Source of the DNA: JBBRVP01 sp038246785
GTDB taxonomy: Bacteria > Actinomycetota > Actinomycetes > Jiangellales > Jiangellaceae
NCBI GenBank assembly: GCA_038246785.1
Contig: JBBRVP010000018.1
Span: forward strand, 1 to 61,384
Length of the DNA: 61,384 nucleotides
Direction: 5' to 3'
Below, in pieces: positions 35,558 to 43,600 of this stretch. The notes below the pieces were generated by a model that worked only from the letters and a program-made list of their open reading frames with translations, ran no database searches and was not told the DNA's origin. Each line of letters starts with the position of its first letter. The first letter of the stretch is position 1. Made by a program: the position numbers and the translations under genes.

Positions 35558-36145
35558 ATGGGGGTGCGGCCTCTCTTGGGGAGGATGCCGGCGCTTGCCG
35601 TGCTCGGCGGTGCCGTGATCCTCCAGCTTGGGGCCTGTTCGGGTACCTCGACGCCCGCGGTCTCCTCTCCTGCTTCAACGTCCGCCGTGGTTACGAGCAG
35701 CCCTTCGCCACCGCCTTCATCCGATCCGACCACCAAGGCCCGGGACGACGTCCTTGCGGTCTACCGGGCCTATTGGGCCGCGCAGGTCAAAGCACAGGCA
35801 GCGCCGAAGAGCAAGGCCGTCGGCGACCTGTCCCGCTACTCGGTCGATCAGGCCTTGGCCGATGTACGGGCCACGGTCTTACTCTTCCGCCAGCAGGGAA
35901 TCGTCATGCGCGGAGAGCCCGCCCTGTCGCCGAGCCTGACCTCGATCCAGATCGCGGACCCGGCCAAGGCGACAATCACCGACTGCGTGGATTCGTCTCA
36001 CTGGACGCCGGTGTACGCGGCAACCGGCAAGTCGGCTCTGGCTCCGAACCAACCGCCACGCGTGGTGATGGACTCCACGGCGATGATCTATAACGGACAC
36101 TGGGTGATCCGAACCTCGGTCGCCCATCGGGACCGAACGTGTTGA
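35558..36145 (+). CDS. Lipoprotein with NTF2-like domain, first gene of the Tad locus
   Basis: 195 residues from ATG 35558, eight bases after GGAGG; the frame is open to 35489. The signal peptide ends ALAVLGGAVILQLGACSG, a lipobox with cysteine. A Ser/Thr/Pro linker leads to a small domain DDVLAVYRAYWAAQVKAQAA and a C-terminal VVMDSTAMIYNGHWVIRTSV, which together resemble the NTF2-like fold seen in many actinobacterial lipoproteins. It should sit on the outer leaflet. Its stop lies inside the start of the next gene, so it belongs to the same transcript. Confidence 0.75.
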   Translation: MGVRPLLGRMPALAVLGGAVILQLGACSGTSTPAVSSPASTSAVVTSSPSPPPSSDPTTKARDDVLAVYRAYWAAQVKAQAAPKSKAVGDLSRYSVDQALADVRATVLLFRQQGIVMRGEPALSPSLTSIQIADPAKATITDCVDSSHWTPVYAATGKSALAPNQPPRVVMDSTAMIYNGHWVIRTSVAHRDRTC

Positions 36146-37104
36146 CGCCCACTCGCGGCTTCGCCCCGCCTGGCGCCATGGGGACGAGCCGGCGGGCCAT
36201 GGCGATCTGCCTTCTGACGACGGCCATCTTTGTGCACGGTATGACGACAGCGCTTACGGCGGTGGGAGCGGTCGCTGGCGGCCCTGTCGCCTGTCCGCCA
36301 ACGCGCCCTTTCTGCATCATCCAGGTCGACTCTCCGGGGAAGCCCGGGTCCGGATCCACGTCAGGGAAATCCGCACCGGACAAGGTGGTCTGCAAGATCT
36401 CCTTCACGGGAGAGGTGGTTCCGTGCCACGACCCCGTGTTCGGCTGGTTCAACCCGGCCGATGACTGCTACTACCAGTTGCTGCAGCCGCAGCCGCCGGC
36501 CAGCGACATCGCCTGGGAAGGCCACTTCCCGCAGGGCGCGATCTACGAACAGGTCTGTGGCTGGATCATCGGGACCGGAGGCGGATGGGTCTGGCGAGCG
36601 ACACCGCCACCCGGCCTCGGGGGCGTAACCGCCGCGCAACTGGCGCAGCAGGCAGTTCGACTGTTGAGGCTGTCCGGGCCGGACATCGGGATGGCGCCGC
36701 GCCCCGGCTCCACGGGACTGGTGGGGCTTCCGGTGTGGCTTTGGACGGCCGCGACTCCTACGACGTGGGGGCCATCGTCGGCCACGGCGTCGGTGCCGGG
36801 GCTGTCGGTCACAGCTACCGCGCGCGCGGCTCGGATCGTCTGGGGCATGGGCGACGGCCACTCCGTCACATGTGCGAACCCTGGCACCCCATACGCAGAG
36901 ACGCTGGGTGCGAAGGCGTCGCCGACGTGCGGCTACGTGTATGCGATCTCCTCGGCAGCTCAACCGGGGGCGAAGTACAAGGTGACGGCTACCACGACGT
37001 GGAACGTGACCTGGGTGGGAGGCGGGCAGACGGGGGCATTGACGGTGACCCGTGCCTCTGCAACGCAGGTGAGTATCGGCGAGATGCAGGTGCTTGTGAG
37101 TTGA
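36139..37104 (+). CDS. Secreted cysteine-rich protein of the Tad locus
   Basis: 321 residues from GTG 36139, overlapping the previous gene by seven bases; ATG 36178 or 36199 are alternatives. A signal peptide (AICLLTTAIFVHGMTTALTA) precedes a mature region with several cysteines (VACPPTRPFCIIQVD, VVCKISFTGEVVPCHDP, SVTCANPGTPYAE, SPTCGYVYA), likely in disulfides. FGWFNPADDCYYQLLQPQPP is a distinctive segment. I recall the same kind of protein beside Tad genes in other actinobacteria but know no function. It is probably exported and exposed on the cell surface. Confidence 0.7.
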   Translation: MLTPTRGFAPPGAMGTSRRAMAICLLTTAIFVHGMTTALTAVGAVAGGPVACPPTRPFCIIQVDSPGKPGSGSTSGKSAPDKVVCKISFTGEVVPCHDPVFGWFNPADDCYYQLLQPQPPASDIAWEGHFPQGAIYEQVCGWIIGTGGGWVWRATPPPGLGGVTAAQLAQQAVRLLRLSGPDIGMAPRPGSTGLVGLPVWLWTAATPTTWGPSSATASVPGLSVTATARAARIVWGMGDGHSVTCANPGTPYAETLGAKASPTCGYVYAISSAAQPGAKYKVTATTTWNVTWVGGGQTGALTVTRASATQVSIGEMQVLVS

Positions 37105-37146
37105 GGCGACTCCGGGGCCGTTGAGCTTCGGAACACGGAGGTACGC

Positions 37147-37863
37147 ATGGCGACGATCGGGAAGGGTTCCCTGACGCCGCCCCGCGCCCCGACGGTCCCC
37201 GTGCTGGACGGTGTCACCGACCGCGCGGGACGCGAGTCGTTGCGCGCTCCGTCGGTTCCGCCGACGCGGGGAAGGCGTCGCCCCGGGCTGCTCGTTGCAG
37301 GCTTGGCATTGGTCGCGGTGGGTGCGCTGGTCGCGGTGTGGCTCTTGAACGCCGCTGCCCACCGGGTGCCTGTCTTGGTTGTCGCGCGCAACGTGGCGGC
37401 AGGATCCACGATCACCGCCGGCGATCTGTCGCAGGTGGAGGTGTCTGTCGATGCCGGCGTCGCCACCGTCCTCGCCAGCCAAGCCGACACCGTCGTAGGG
37501 CGGGTCGCCGGCAGCGACCTGGTGTCCGGTGCCTTGCTCGCGCCCGGCCAGGTGATCGACGATGCCCCGCCTGGGGCTGGGCAGATGCTGGCGGTGCTCG
37601 CCCTGCCGCCGACGCGGATGCCGGCGGGCGGGCTCCGGGCGGGCGATCGCTTGTTGGTCGTGGACACCCCGCCGGCGGACGCCGATCCGCCGACCGCGCC
37701 ACCGGGGACCATCGCGGCCACGGTCGTCCGGGTCGGGGCGCCGGACCTGAACGGGGTCAGTGAGGTCGACGTGACGGTGGCGACCGGCGATGGCCCGGCG
37801 CTGGCCGCCCGGGCGGCGACCGGTCGGATCGCTGTCGTCGTCCAGCCTCGGGGCCGGGGGTGA
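37147..37863 (+). CDS. SAF-domain protein, CpaB/RcpC-like pilus assembly factor
   Basis: 238 residues from ATG 37147. A cytoplasmic Pro-rich start is followed by one membrane helix (GLLVAGLALVAVGALVAVWL, about 49-68). The SAF domain begins VLVVARNVAAGSTITAGDLS and continues through GRVAGSDLVSGALLAPGQVI. This is the layout of CpaB/RcpC, which organises the Flp pilus outer channel or base in Gram-negatives; actinobacteria have a shorter form. It lies directly before the TadZ-like gene (7-base gap), in a run of coupled pilus genes. Confidence 0.8.
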   Translation: MATIGKGSLTPPRAPTVPVLDGVTDRAGRESLRAPSVPPTRGRRRPGLLVAGLALVAVGALVAVWLLNAAAHRVPVLVVARNVAAGSTITAGDLSQVEVSVDAGVATVLASQADTVVGRVAGSDLVSGALLAPGQVIDDAPPGAGQMLAVLALPPTRMPAGGLRAGDRLLVVDTPPADADPPTAPPGTIAATVVRVGAPDLNGVSEVDVTVATGDGPALAARAATGRIAVVVQPRGRG

Positions 37864-37870
37864 GCGGCCG

Positions 37871-38695
37871 ATGAGCGTGATCGGGTTGGTGTCGGGGAAG
37901 GGGTCGCCGGGGGTCACCACAGCTGCTCTTTCGCTGGCCTTGACCTGGCCGATCGTCCCCACAAACCTCGGCGCCTGCGTGCTGATGATCGACGCCGACC
38001 CTGCGGGCTCCGGAACCGGATCCGGCTACTTGCGGGGCGCGGTCCCCGACGGGCGGGGTCTGACCGAGTTGGCTGCGGTCCGCGAACTTGAGCTGACCGA
38101 GGCGCTGTGGCGCAATGTGATCGGTCTGGATGAAGCAGGAACTCGGCTGCTGCTCGTCGGAATGGGCGATCCGGCTCAGGCTCCCGCCCTGTCCGCTCTT
38201 TGGCCGGTGCTGGCCCGGCTGATCGCAGACCTGGCCCATTCTGAGCCCATCGTGGATGTGCTGCTCGACCTCGGCAGAGTCGGCTCAACGGCGGCGCCGA
38301 CGCCCCTGCTGGAGGCGGCCGACGTCGTCTTGGTGGTCACCCGATCGACGCTGGCATCGGCCGCAGGTGCCCGCTCCGCCGTCCGCGGCCTCCTGCACGA
38401 CGCGGCGCCGGGCCAGGATCGGGACAAGGTCAGGTGCCTGGTCGTCGGAGCCGGACAGCCGTATTCGCGGGGCGAGATCGCTCGCGCGCTCGACGTCCCC
38501 GTCGTCGGGGAGCTGGCATGGGACCCAGTGGCGGCGTCGGTGCTGTCCGACGGCGCGGCGCCGGGTTGGCGGTTCGCTCGCTCGCCGCTCCTGCGTTCGG
38601 CCCATGTCGTAGCCACCCACCTCACCGCCTTCGCCCGGCCATTTGAGCGCCCTGCTGAGGCGCGCACCTCCGGGCAGGTGCCGTCCGATGCCTGA
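37871..38695 (+). CDS. tadZ: TadZ/CpaE-like ParA-family ATPase
   Basis: 274 residues from ATG 37871. The deviant Walker A is VSGKGSPGVTTAALSLAL; the usual GK(S/T) appears as GVTT. The switch aspartate lies in VLMIDADPAGSGTGSG. A later segment, PIVDVLLDLGRVGSTAAPTP and ADVVLVVTRSTLASAAGARS, matches MinD/ParA folds. TadZ marks the cell position where the pilus machine is built. There is no N-terminal receiver domain. Its 3' end overlaps the TadA start by eight bases. Confidence 0.8.
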   Translation: MSVIGLVSGKGSPGVTTAALSLALTWPIVPTNLGACVLMIDADPAGSGTGSGYLRGAVPDGRGLTELAAVRELELTEALWRNVIGLDEAGTRLLLVGMGDPAQAPALSALWPVLARLIADLAHSEPIVDVLLDLGRVGSTAAPTPLLEAADVVLVVTRSTLASAAGARSAVRGLLHDAAPGQDRDKVRCLVVGAGQPYSRGEIARALDVPVVGELAWDPVAASVLSDGAAPGWRFARSPLLRSAHVVATHLTAFARPFERPAEARTSGQVPSDA

Positions 38696-40166
38696 ACAGA
38701 CATCGCTCTCCGGGGTCGTCAATGGGTTCCCGACTCTCGGCCGGGCCCCGGCGCATCGAACCGTCCTGCCACAGGTGGAGCCGGCCACGCCTCCTCGGGC
38801 CACAGTCGATCACACCGTCGTACGACAGGTCCGCCGGGCGGTCGCCGAGCAACTGGCGGGTCGCCTCCAGCTCGAACCCGACTTGGACCGGCAGGCGCGC
38901 CGCGAGATGGGCCGAGCGTTGCTGGCCGACGTGCTCACCGACCGGGCACGGGAGCGGGTCCAGCTCGGGCTGCCGGGCTGGAACGTGGAGGAGGAGTACG
39001 CGCTGGCCGAGGCTGTGATGGCCGCGTTGTTCGGGCTCGGCCGGTTGCAGCCTCTGGTCGACGACCCGGACGTCGAGAACGTCGAGGTAAACGGCTGCGA
39101 TCGGGTATGGCTGTCTTACGCCGATGGCCGCGAGGAACCTGGGCCGCCCGTTGCGGACTCGGACACAGAGCTGATCGAGCAACTTCAACTGCTCGCAGGC
39201 CGGGTCGGCGCGGGGGAGCGGACGTTCACGACCGCGTCCCCCAGCCTGCACGTGCGGCTCGACGACGGGTCGCGGCTGGCGGCGATGGCTTGGACGACGC
39301 CCCGCCCTCAGGTGGTGATCCGTCGACACCGGGTCCGCGACGTGGACCTGAGCGATCTGATCGCCCTCGGCACCCTGGACGGTGCTCTGGTCGCCTTCCT
39401 GCGTGCAGCGCTCCTGGCGGGAAAGAACATCGTGGTTACCGGGTTGCAGAACGCGGGCAAGACCACGCTCATCCGGGCGTTGGCCAACGAGTTCCCACCT
39501 TTGGAACGGTTCGCGACCATCGAGCGCGAGTACGAGTTGCACCTTCACGAGTTGACCGACCGGCATCCGCGAGTGGTCGCGATGGAAGCCCGCGAAGGCT
39601 CCAGCGAGCTGGACGGCGCGGGGCGTCACGCGGGTGAGGTTGGCCTGGAGGAGTTGGTGCGCAGCGCGCTGCGGATGAACCTGCGGCGGATCATCGTCGG
39701 GGAGGTCCGCGGCTCTGAGGTGTTGCCGATGCTGGAGGCCATGTCGACCGGCGACGGCAGCCTGTGCACCATTCATGCGCGGTCTGCGGCTCGGGCGGTC
39801 GACCGGATCGTCACCCTGTGCATGTCGGCCGGGGTAGGTATCACCGACTCATTTGCCTACCGCCTCGTCTCGGGCGCCGTCGACGTCTTCGTTCACGTCC
39901 AGCTCCTCGACGAGTCCGCGGTTGGCGGTCGACGGCACCGGTTCATCTCCGAGGTGCTGGAGGTCAACGGCATCGGGGAGGGTTCCCGACCCGCGCTGAC
40001 CACCGTGTTCGGCCCGGGCCCCGACGGGCGAGCCATCCCGATGCACCCGCCGGCGTGCCTGCCGGAGCTGATCCGAGTCGGATTCGACCCCGCCTTCCTG
40101 GACGCGCGCGCAGGTATCTGGCCCGCGCCGATGAACACCATGACCGGCAGGGGCACGGTCCGGTGA
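38688..40166 (+). CDS. tadA: TadA/CpaF-type secretion ATPase
   Basis: 492 residues from ATG 38688. Helical start VRQVRRAVAEQLAGRLQLEP, then the N-terminal domain with FGLGRLQPLVDDPDVENVEV. Walker A is ITVTG-like GLQNAGKTTLIRALANE (about 252), the Asp box FATIEREYELHLHE, Walker B IIVGEVRGSEVLPMLEAMST and the His box GSLCTIHARSA. All catalytic boxes of the type II/IV secretion ATPase superfamily are intact. It powers assembly or retraction of Flp pili in the cytoplasm against TadB/TadC. The gene is coupled to tadB by a 4-base overlap. Confidence 0.93.
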   Translation: MPEQTSLSGVVNGFPTLGRAPAHRTVLPQVEPATPPRATVDHTVVRQVRRAVAEQLAGRLQLEPDLDRQARREMGRALLADVLTDRARERVQLGLPGWNVEEEYALAEAVMAALFGLGRLQPLVDDPDVENVEVNGCDRVWLSYADGREEPGPPVADSDTELIEQLQLLAGRVGAGERTFTTASPSLHVRLDDGSRLAAMAWTTPRPQVVIRRHRVRDVDLSDLIALGTLDGALVAFLRAALLAGKNIVVTGLQNAGKTTLIRALANEFPPLERFATIEREYELHLHELTDRHPRVVAMEAREGSSELDGAGRHAGEVGLEELVRSALRMNLRRIIVGEVRGSEVLPMLEAMSTGDGSLCTIHARSAARAVDRIVTLCMSAGVGITDSFAYRLVSGAVDVFVHVQLLDESAVGGRRHRFISEVLEVNGIGEGSRPALTTVFGPGPDGRAIPMHPPACLPELIRVGFDPAFLDARAGIWPAPMNTMTGRGTVR

Positions 40167-41086
40167 CCAAGGTGCTTGCCGCGTTGTCGGGGGCCGCCGT
40201 TGCCGGCGGACTGCTGCTCGCCCTCGCAGGGTTCCGACGCAGCATCCCGGCGTCACGCGTAGCCGGCGGCTGGGGGAACATCGGTCGGGTCGCGCGCCGG
40301 CTCGCGCAGACAGGTGCCGGCCCGGCGTCGACGTGGACGGCCTGGCGGTGGCTGATGGCGCTCGGCGCCGGACTCCTGGCGTGGCTGGTGATCGGCTGGC
40401 CTGTCGCGGGGCTGATCACCGCGGTCACGGTCCTCGGGCTACCGGCGCTGTTGTCGACGGGGCGGGCGGCGGCCCGGGCGATCGACCGGGTGGAGGCGGT
40501 GGAGGAGTGGACTCGGCGCCTGTCCGACGTCCTGGTCGTCGGCGTCGGCCTGGAGCAGGCCATCACCACGACCGTGCGTACCTGTCCCGATCCGATCCGC
40601 GGCGAGGTAAGCGCCCTCTCTGCCCGGCTCGGCGCAAGATGGCCCGCCGAGACCGCTCTACGCGCGTTCGCCGACGACCTGAACGACGCCACCGGCGACC
40701 TGGTCGCCGCCACTCTGATCCTCGGCTCCCGCCGCAGGGGGCCGGGCCTCGGCAAAGTCCTGACAGCCGTCGCCGATTCCGTTGCCGAGGAGGTGGCGAT
40801 GCGCCGCAAGGTCGAAGCCGAACGGGCCAAGCCCCGTACGACCGCTCGTGCCGTCACTCTGATCACCCTGGCCGTTGTCGCGGTCGGCGCGCTGAACGGC
40901 ACTTACCTGCGCCCCTATGGCACACCGCTCGGCCAGCTCGTCCTGACCGCAATCGCCGTCGGCTTCGTCGCTGCCCTGGCCTGGATGAACAGCCTGACCA
41001 GCTCGCCGCCACCGCCCCGAATCCTCAGCTTGCGGGATAGGTCCGAGCCGATGGCTTCCCTTGGGCCAAGGGGGGTGGCGAGTTGA
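40163..41086 (+). CDS. tadB: TadB inner-membrane pilus assembly protein
   Basis: 307 residues from GTG 40163, with GTGA overlapping the tadA stop. There is an N-terminal helix, two helices near 65-95 (WLMALGAGLLAWLVIGWPVA), then a cytoplasmic helical bundle of the T2SSF/GspF fold (VEAVEEWTRRLSDVLVVGVG, ALSARLGARWPAETALRAFA, RRRGPGLGKVLTAVADSVAE) and two C-terminal helices (AVTLITLAVVAVGALNG). TadB and TadC form the membrane platform that TadA drives. The overlapping stop/start with tadC (TTGA) shows tight coupling. Confidence 0.88.
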   Translation: MTKVLAALSGAAVAGGLLLALAGFRRSIPASRVAGGWGNIGRVARRLAQTGAGPASTWTAWRWLMALGAGLLAWLVIGWPVAGLITAVTVLGLPALLSTGRAAARAIDRVEAVEEWTRRLSDVLVVGVGLEQAITTTVRTCPDPIRGEVSALSARLGARWPAETALRAFADDLNDATGDLVAATLILGSRRRGPGLGKVLTAVADSVAEEVAMRRKVEAERAKPRTTARAVTLITLAVVAVGALNGTYLRPYGTPLGQLVLTAIAVGFVAALAWMNSLTSSPPPPRILSLRDRSEPMASLGPRGVAS

Positions 41087-42009
41087 TCAGCGCGCCGATC
41101 GCTCTGGCCGGTTCAGCCGTAGGAGCGGGCGTGGCTCTTGTCCTGGCCGGGCTGCGCCCGCCGACCCCGGACCTGGCCGCTGCCCTGACTCGTCTGGATG
41201 CCACCGCCGGTTCGGCTCGACGACCGCAGTCTGGCAGCACGGAAGGGGCAGCGGCCGAACGCCTTGCCAACCGTCTTGCCAACCGATTGGCGGATCGGGT
41301 CGGGCAGGGCCCGGTGGAAGCCCTGAGGCTGGTCAGGTTCGCCGCCGACCTCACCCTGCTCGGGGAGAGTGTCGAGTCGCTGCTGGTCCGTAAGGCCGGG
41401 TACGCCCTGCTGGGTCTGGCCTTCCCGCCGGTCCTGATCACCGCCATCGCCCTGCTTGGTGTCAGCCTGTCGTGGACCATCCCGACGCTGGCAGCGGTCG
41501 CCCTGGCCGCCGTCCTTTTCTTCGTCCCCGACGTCGACGTCCGTCGCCGAGCAAGCGTCGCCCGCGCCGAGCTGCGACTCGCGGTCTGCGCCTATCTCGA
41601 ACTGGTCGCTCTGGAACGCGCCGCGGACGCCGGAGCGATCGAGGCTCTCGAACGCGCCGCCACCATCGGCGACGCTCCCGGTTTCGTCCGGATCCGTGAT
41701 GCCCTGACTCGCGCCCGGCTCCGCGGCGTGCCCCCGTGGCAGGGTCTGTCCGACCTGGCGGAGCAGACCGGGGTCAACGAACTCGGCGACGTCGCGGACA
41801 TCATGCGGCTGTCCGGACAGGACGGCGCCGCCGTCTACGCCACCCTGCGCGCCCGTGCCGCCTCCCTGCGCACGAGCTTGACCACCCAGGCCGTCGCCAC
41901 GGCCAACGCCGCCTCGGAGCACATGATCGTCCCGGTCGCCGGGCTGGGGATCGTATTCATGGCCCTGGTCGGTTACCCCGCGTTCGCCCGAATCCTGTTC
42001 GGACCATGA
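41083..42009 (+). CDS. tadC: TadC inner-membrane pilus assembly protein
   Basis: 308 residues from TTG 41083, overlapping the tadB stop by four bases, with GGGGG upstream. Helices occur near the N-terminus (IALAGSAVGAGVALVLAGL), near 105-150 (AGYALLGLAFPPVLITAIAL, WTIPTLAAVALAAVLFFVPD), and at the C-terminus (MIVPVAGLGIVFMALVGYPA). The GspF-like bundle has LRLAVCAYLELVALERAADA and GDVADIMRLSGQDGAAVYAT. This is the TadC partner of TadB. Its length and topology are normal. Confidence 0.88.
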   Translation: MISAPIALAGSAVGAGVALVLAGLRPPTPDLAAALTRLDATAGSARRPQSGSTEGAAAERLANRLANRLADRVGQGPVEALRLVRFAADLTLLGESVESLLVRKAGYALLGLAFPPVLITAIALLGVSLSWTIPTLAAVALAAVLFFVPDVDVRRRASVARAELRLAVCAYLELVALERAADAGAIEALERAATIGDAPGFVRIRDALTRARLRGVPPWQGLSDLAEQTGVNELGDVADIMRLSGQDGAAVYATLRARAASLRTSLTTQAVATANAASEHMIVPVAGLGIVFMALVGYPAFARILFGP

Positions 42010-42049
42010 CCGCTCCACCAATGCGCCCGACCCAGCCCGGAGGCCGCCC

Positions 42050-42262
42050 GTGATAGACGACCTGACCACTCACGCCGTCCTCCTCGCGCACGCGCTGGTG
42101 GGCGGGATCCGGGCCCGAGTCCGGACGCGCGGGCGGCAACCGGAGGACGGTGTGTCCACCCTGGAGATGGTCATCATTGCCCTCGGCCTGATGGCGGTGG
42201 CCGCCCTGCTCGTCACTGCGATCACCCTGGCGGTCACCCGGCGCACCAACCAGATCAAGTAG
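42050..42262 (+). CDS. flp: Flp-type pilin subunit
   Basis: 70 residues from GTG 42050. A basic cytoplasmic stretch (RARVRTRGRQPEDG) is followed by the pilin core VSTLEMVIIALGLMAVAALL, with a glycine and glutamate at the positions where prepilin peptidase cuts and where pilin Glu5 lies. The hydrophobic helix continues to about 60. It is the right size for an Flp/Fap pilin, the main fibre subunit. A dedicated prepilin peptidase is not visible in the window. Confidence 0.8.
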   Translation: MIDDLTTHAVLLAHALVGGIRARVRTRGRQPEDGVSTLEMVIIALGLMAVAALLVTAITLAVTRRTNQIK

Positions 42263-42267
42263 CGGTC

Positions 42268-42690
42268 ATGCGATCGGCGAGGACCGTCAGGGGTCTGCGG
42301 CGAGGTGAACTGGACAGGGGTTCAGTGAGCTTGGAGATCGCCATCCTCGGTCCGGCGATCCTGTTGCTGACGTTCACCATCGTCCAAGCCGGCCTCTGGT
42401 TCTACGCCCGCAGTCTCGCGCTGGCCGCAGCTCAGGAAGGGGTCAACGCCGGTCGGGCCTACGGTGCGCCGCCCCACGCCGGCGCCGCGCGGGCCCGTGC
42501 ATTCATCACCGAGCAAGCCGGGGACTCCCTTACCGCGGCCAGTGTCACCTCCGCCGGCTCAACGGTGACCACCGTCCGGATCCAGGTGACCGGCCGGTCC
42601 CTCTCGGTGCTCCCTGGCATCCCCGGCCTCGCGATTAACCAGGCGGCCCAGGCAAGCCGAGAACGCTTCATCACAGGCGCCGCGCGATGA
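42268..42690 (+). CDS. tadE: TadE-like pseudopilin
   Basis: 140 residues from ATG 42268, five bases after the pilin stop. The TadE core is DRGSVSLEIAILGPAILLLT followed by FTIVQAGLWFYARSLALAAA, a single membrane helix preceded by Gly-Ser and with a conserved Glu. The following periplasmic-facing region (AAQEGVNAGRAYGAPPHAGA) is typical for TadE-family minor pilins. Its last bases overlap the next gene (ATGA). Confidence 0.85.
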   Translation: MRSARTVRGLRRGELDRGSVSLEIAILGPAILLLTFTIVQAGLWFYARSLALAAAQEGVNAGRAYGAPPHAGAARARAFITEQAGDSLTAASVTSAGSTVTTVRIQVTGRSLSVLPGIPGLAINQAAQASRERFITGAAR

Positions 42691-43139
42691 GGCCCGACAA
42701 GATCCCTCCAACGACCCGGCGTCCTGATGTTGACCGGGGGAGCATGACTCTGGAGATGACCATCCTCACCCCCGCGATCCTGGTTCTGCTCGGGCTGGTG
42801 ATCGTCGCCGGGCGGATCGAGGTCGCCGCCGGCGCCGTCGCGCAGGCCTCGGCCTCGGCCGCCCGGGCCGCGTCCCTCGCTCGGACTCCGGCCGCCGCCG
42901 ACCGGGCTGCGCGCGCCGCCGCAGCCACGAGTCTGGCGGGGCAAGGCCAGCACTGCGCCACCGTGTCCGTCGTGGTGGAGACAACTGGATTCGCCGTCCC
43001 GGTCGGTCAGCCGGCTCAGGTCGCTGCGAGTGTGGCCTGCGTCGTCGATCTCTCTACCGTCGCCGTCCCTGGAATCCCAGGGACCCGGATGCTCAGCAGC
43101 CGCACCGTCAGCATGCTGGATCGGTACCGGTCACGATGA
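42687..43139 (+). CDS. Second TadE-like minor pilin (TadF position)
   Basis: 150 residues from ATG 42687. It repeats the TadE layout: DRGSMTLEMTILTPAILVLL and GLVIVAGRIEVAAGAVAQAS, then an Ala-rich segment and two cysteines (GQHCATVSV, VACVVDLST) that may form a disulfide. It is a divergent paralogue of the preceding gene and stands where TadF is often found. Four-base overlaps on both sides. Confidence 0.82.
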   Translation: MRPDKIPPTTRRPDVDRGSMTLEMTILTPAILVLLGLVIVAGRIEVAAGAVAQASASAARAASLARTPAAADRAARAAAATSLAGQGQHCATVSVVVETTGFAVPVGQPAQVAASVACVVDLSTVAVPGIPGTRMLSSRTVSMLDRYRSR

Positions 43140-43600
43140 GACCAACCCCCGAGCCTTGCCGCCGGTCCAGGTCACGTCGACGCGACGGTCGGGATCAGGG
43201 GTCCGTGACGGTGTTCTTCGCCGTCGCCAGCGTCGGGCTCCTGGTGCTCGCCGGGCTCGTGGTAGACGGCGGGGCGAAAGTCCGCGCCGTCCAGCGCGCC
43301 GACGTCGTCGCAGCTGAGGCCGCCCGTGCCGGAGGGCAGGCCATCGCCCTGCCGGCGGCGATCGCCGGCCGGACCCCGACCGCGGATCCCCGCGCCGCCA
43401 TAGAAGCAGCCCAGGGATACCTGCGCAGCAACGGCGTCACCGGGACTGTCACGATCGCCCCCGGTGGCCGCAGCCTCGACGTCGCCGTCACCACCAGCGC
43501 GCCCACCGTCTTCCTCGGACTGATCGGTGTCTCCTCACTGACAGCCCACGGCCACGCGACCGCAACGCTGACCCGCGGGGTGACGGGAGTGATCCCTTGA
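43136..43600 (+). CDS. TadG-like / putative Flp pilus-assembly protein
   Basis: 154 residues from ATG 43136. A basic start (CRRSRSRRRDGRDQG) precedes SVTVFFAVASVGLLVLAGLV and VDGGAKVRAVQRADVVAAEA, the helix and following motif of TadG/Flp-assembly proteins (VDGG, RAD, EAARAG). The C-terminal domain is small and beta-rich (VTIAPGGRSLDVAVTT). A von Willebrand domain found in long TadG proteins is absent. It overlaps the next gene by four bases (TTGA). Confidence 0.82.
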   Translation: MRPTPEPCRRSRSRRRDGRDQGSVTVFFAVASVGLLVLAGLVVDGGAKVRAVQRADVVAAEAARAGGQAIALPAAIAGRTPTADPRAAIEAAQGYLRSNGVTGTVTIAPGGRSLDVAVTTSAPTVFLGLIGVSSLTAHGHATATLTRGVTGVIP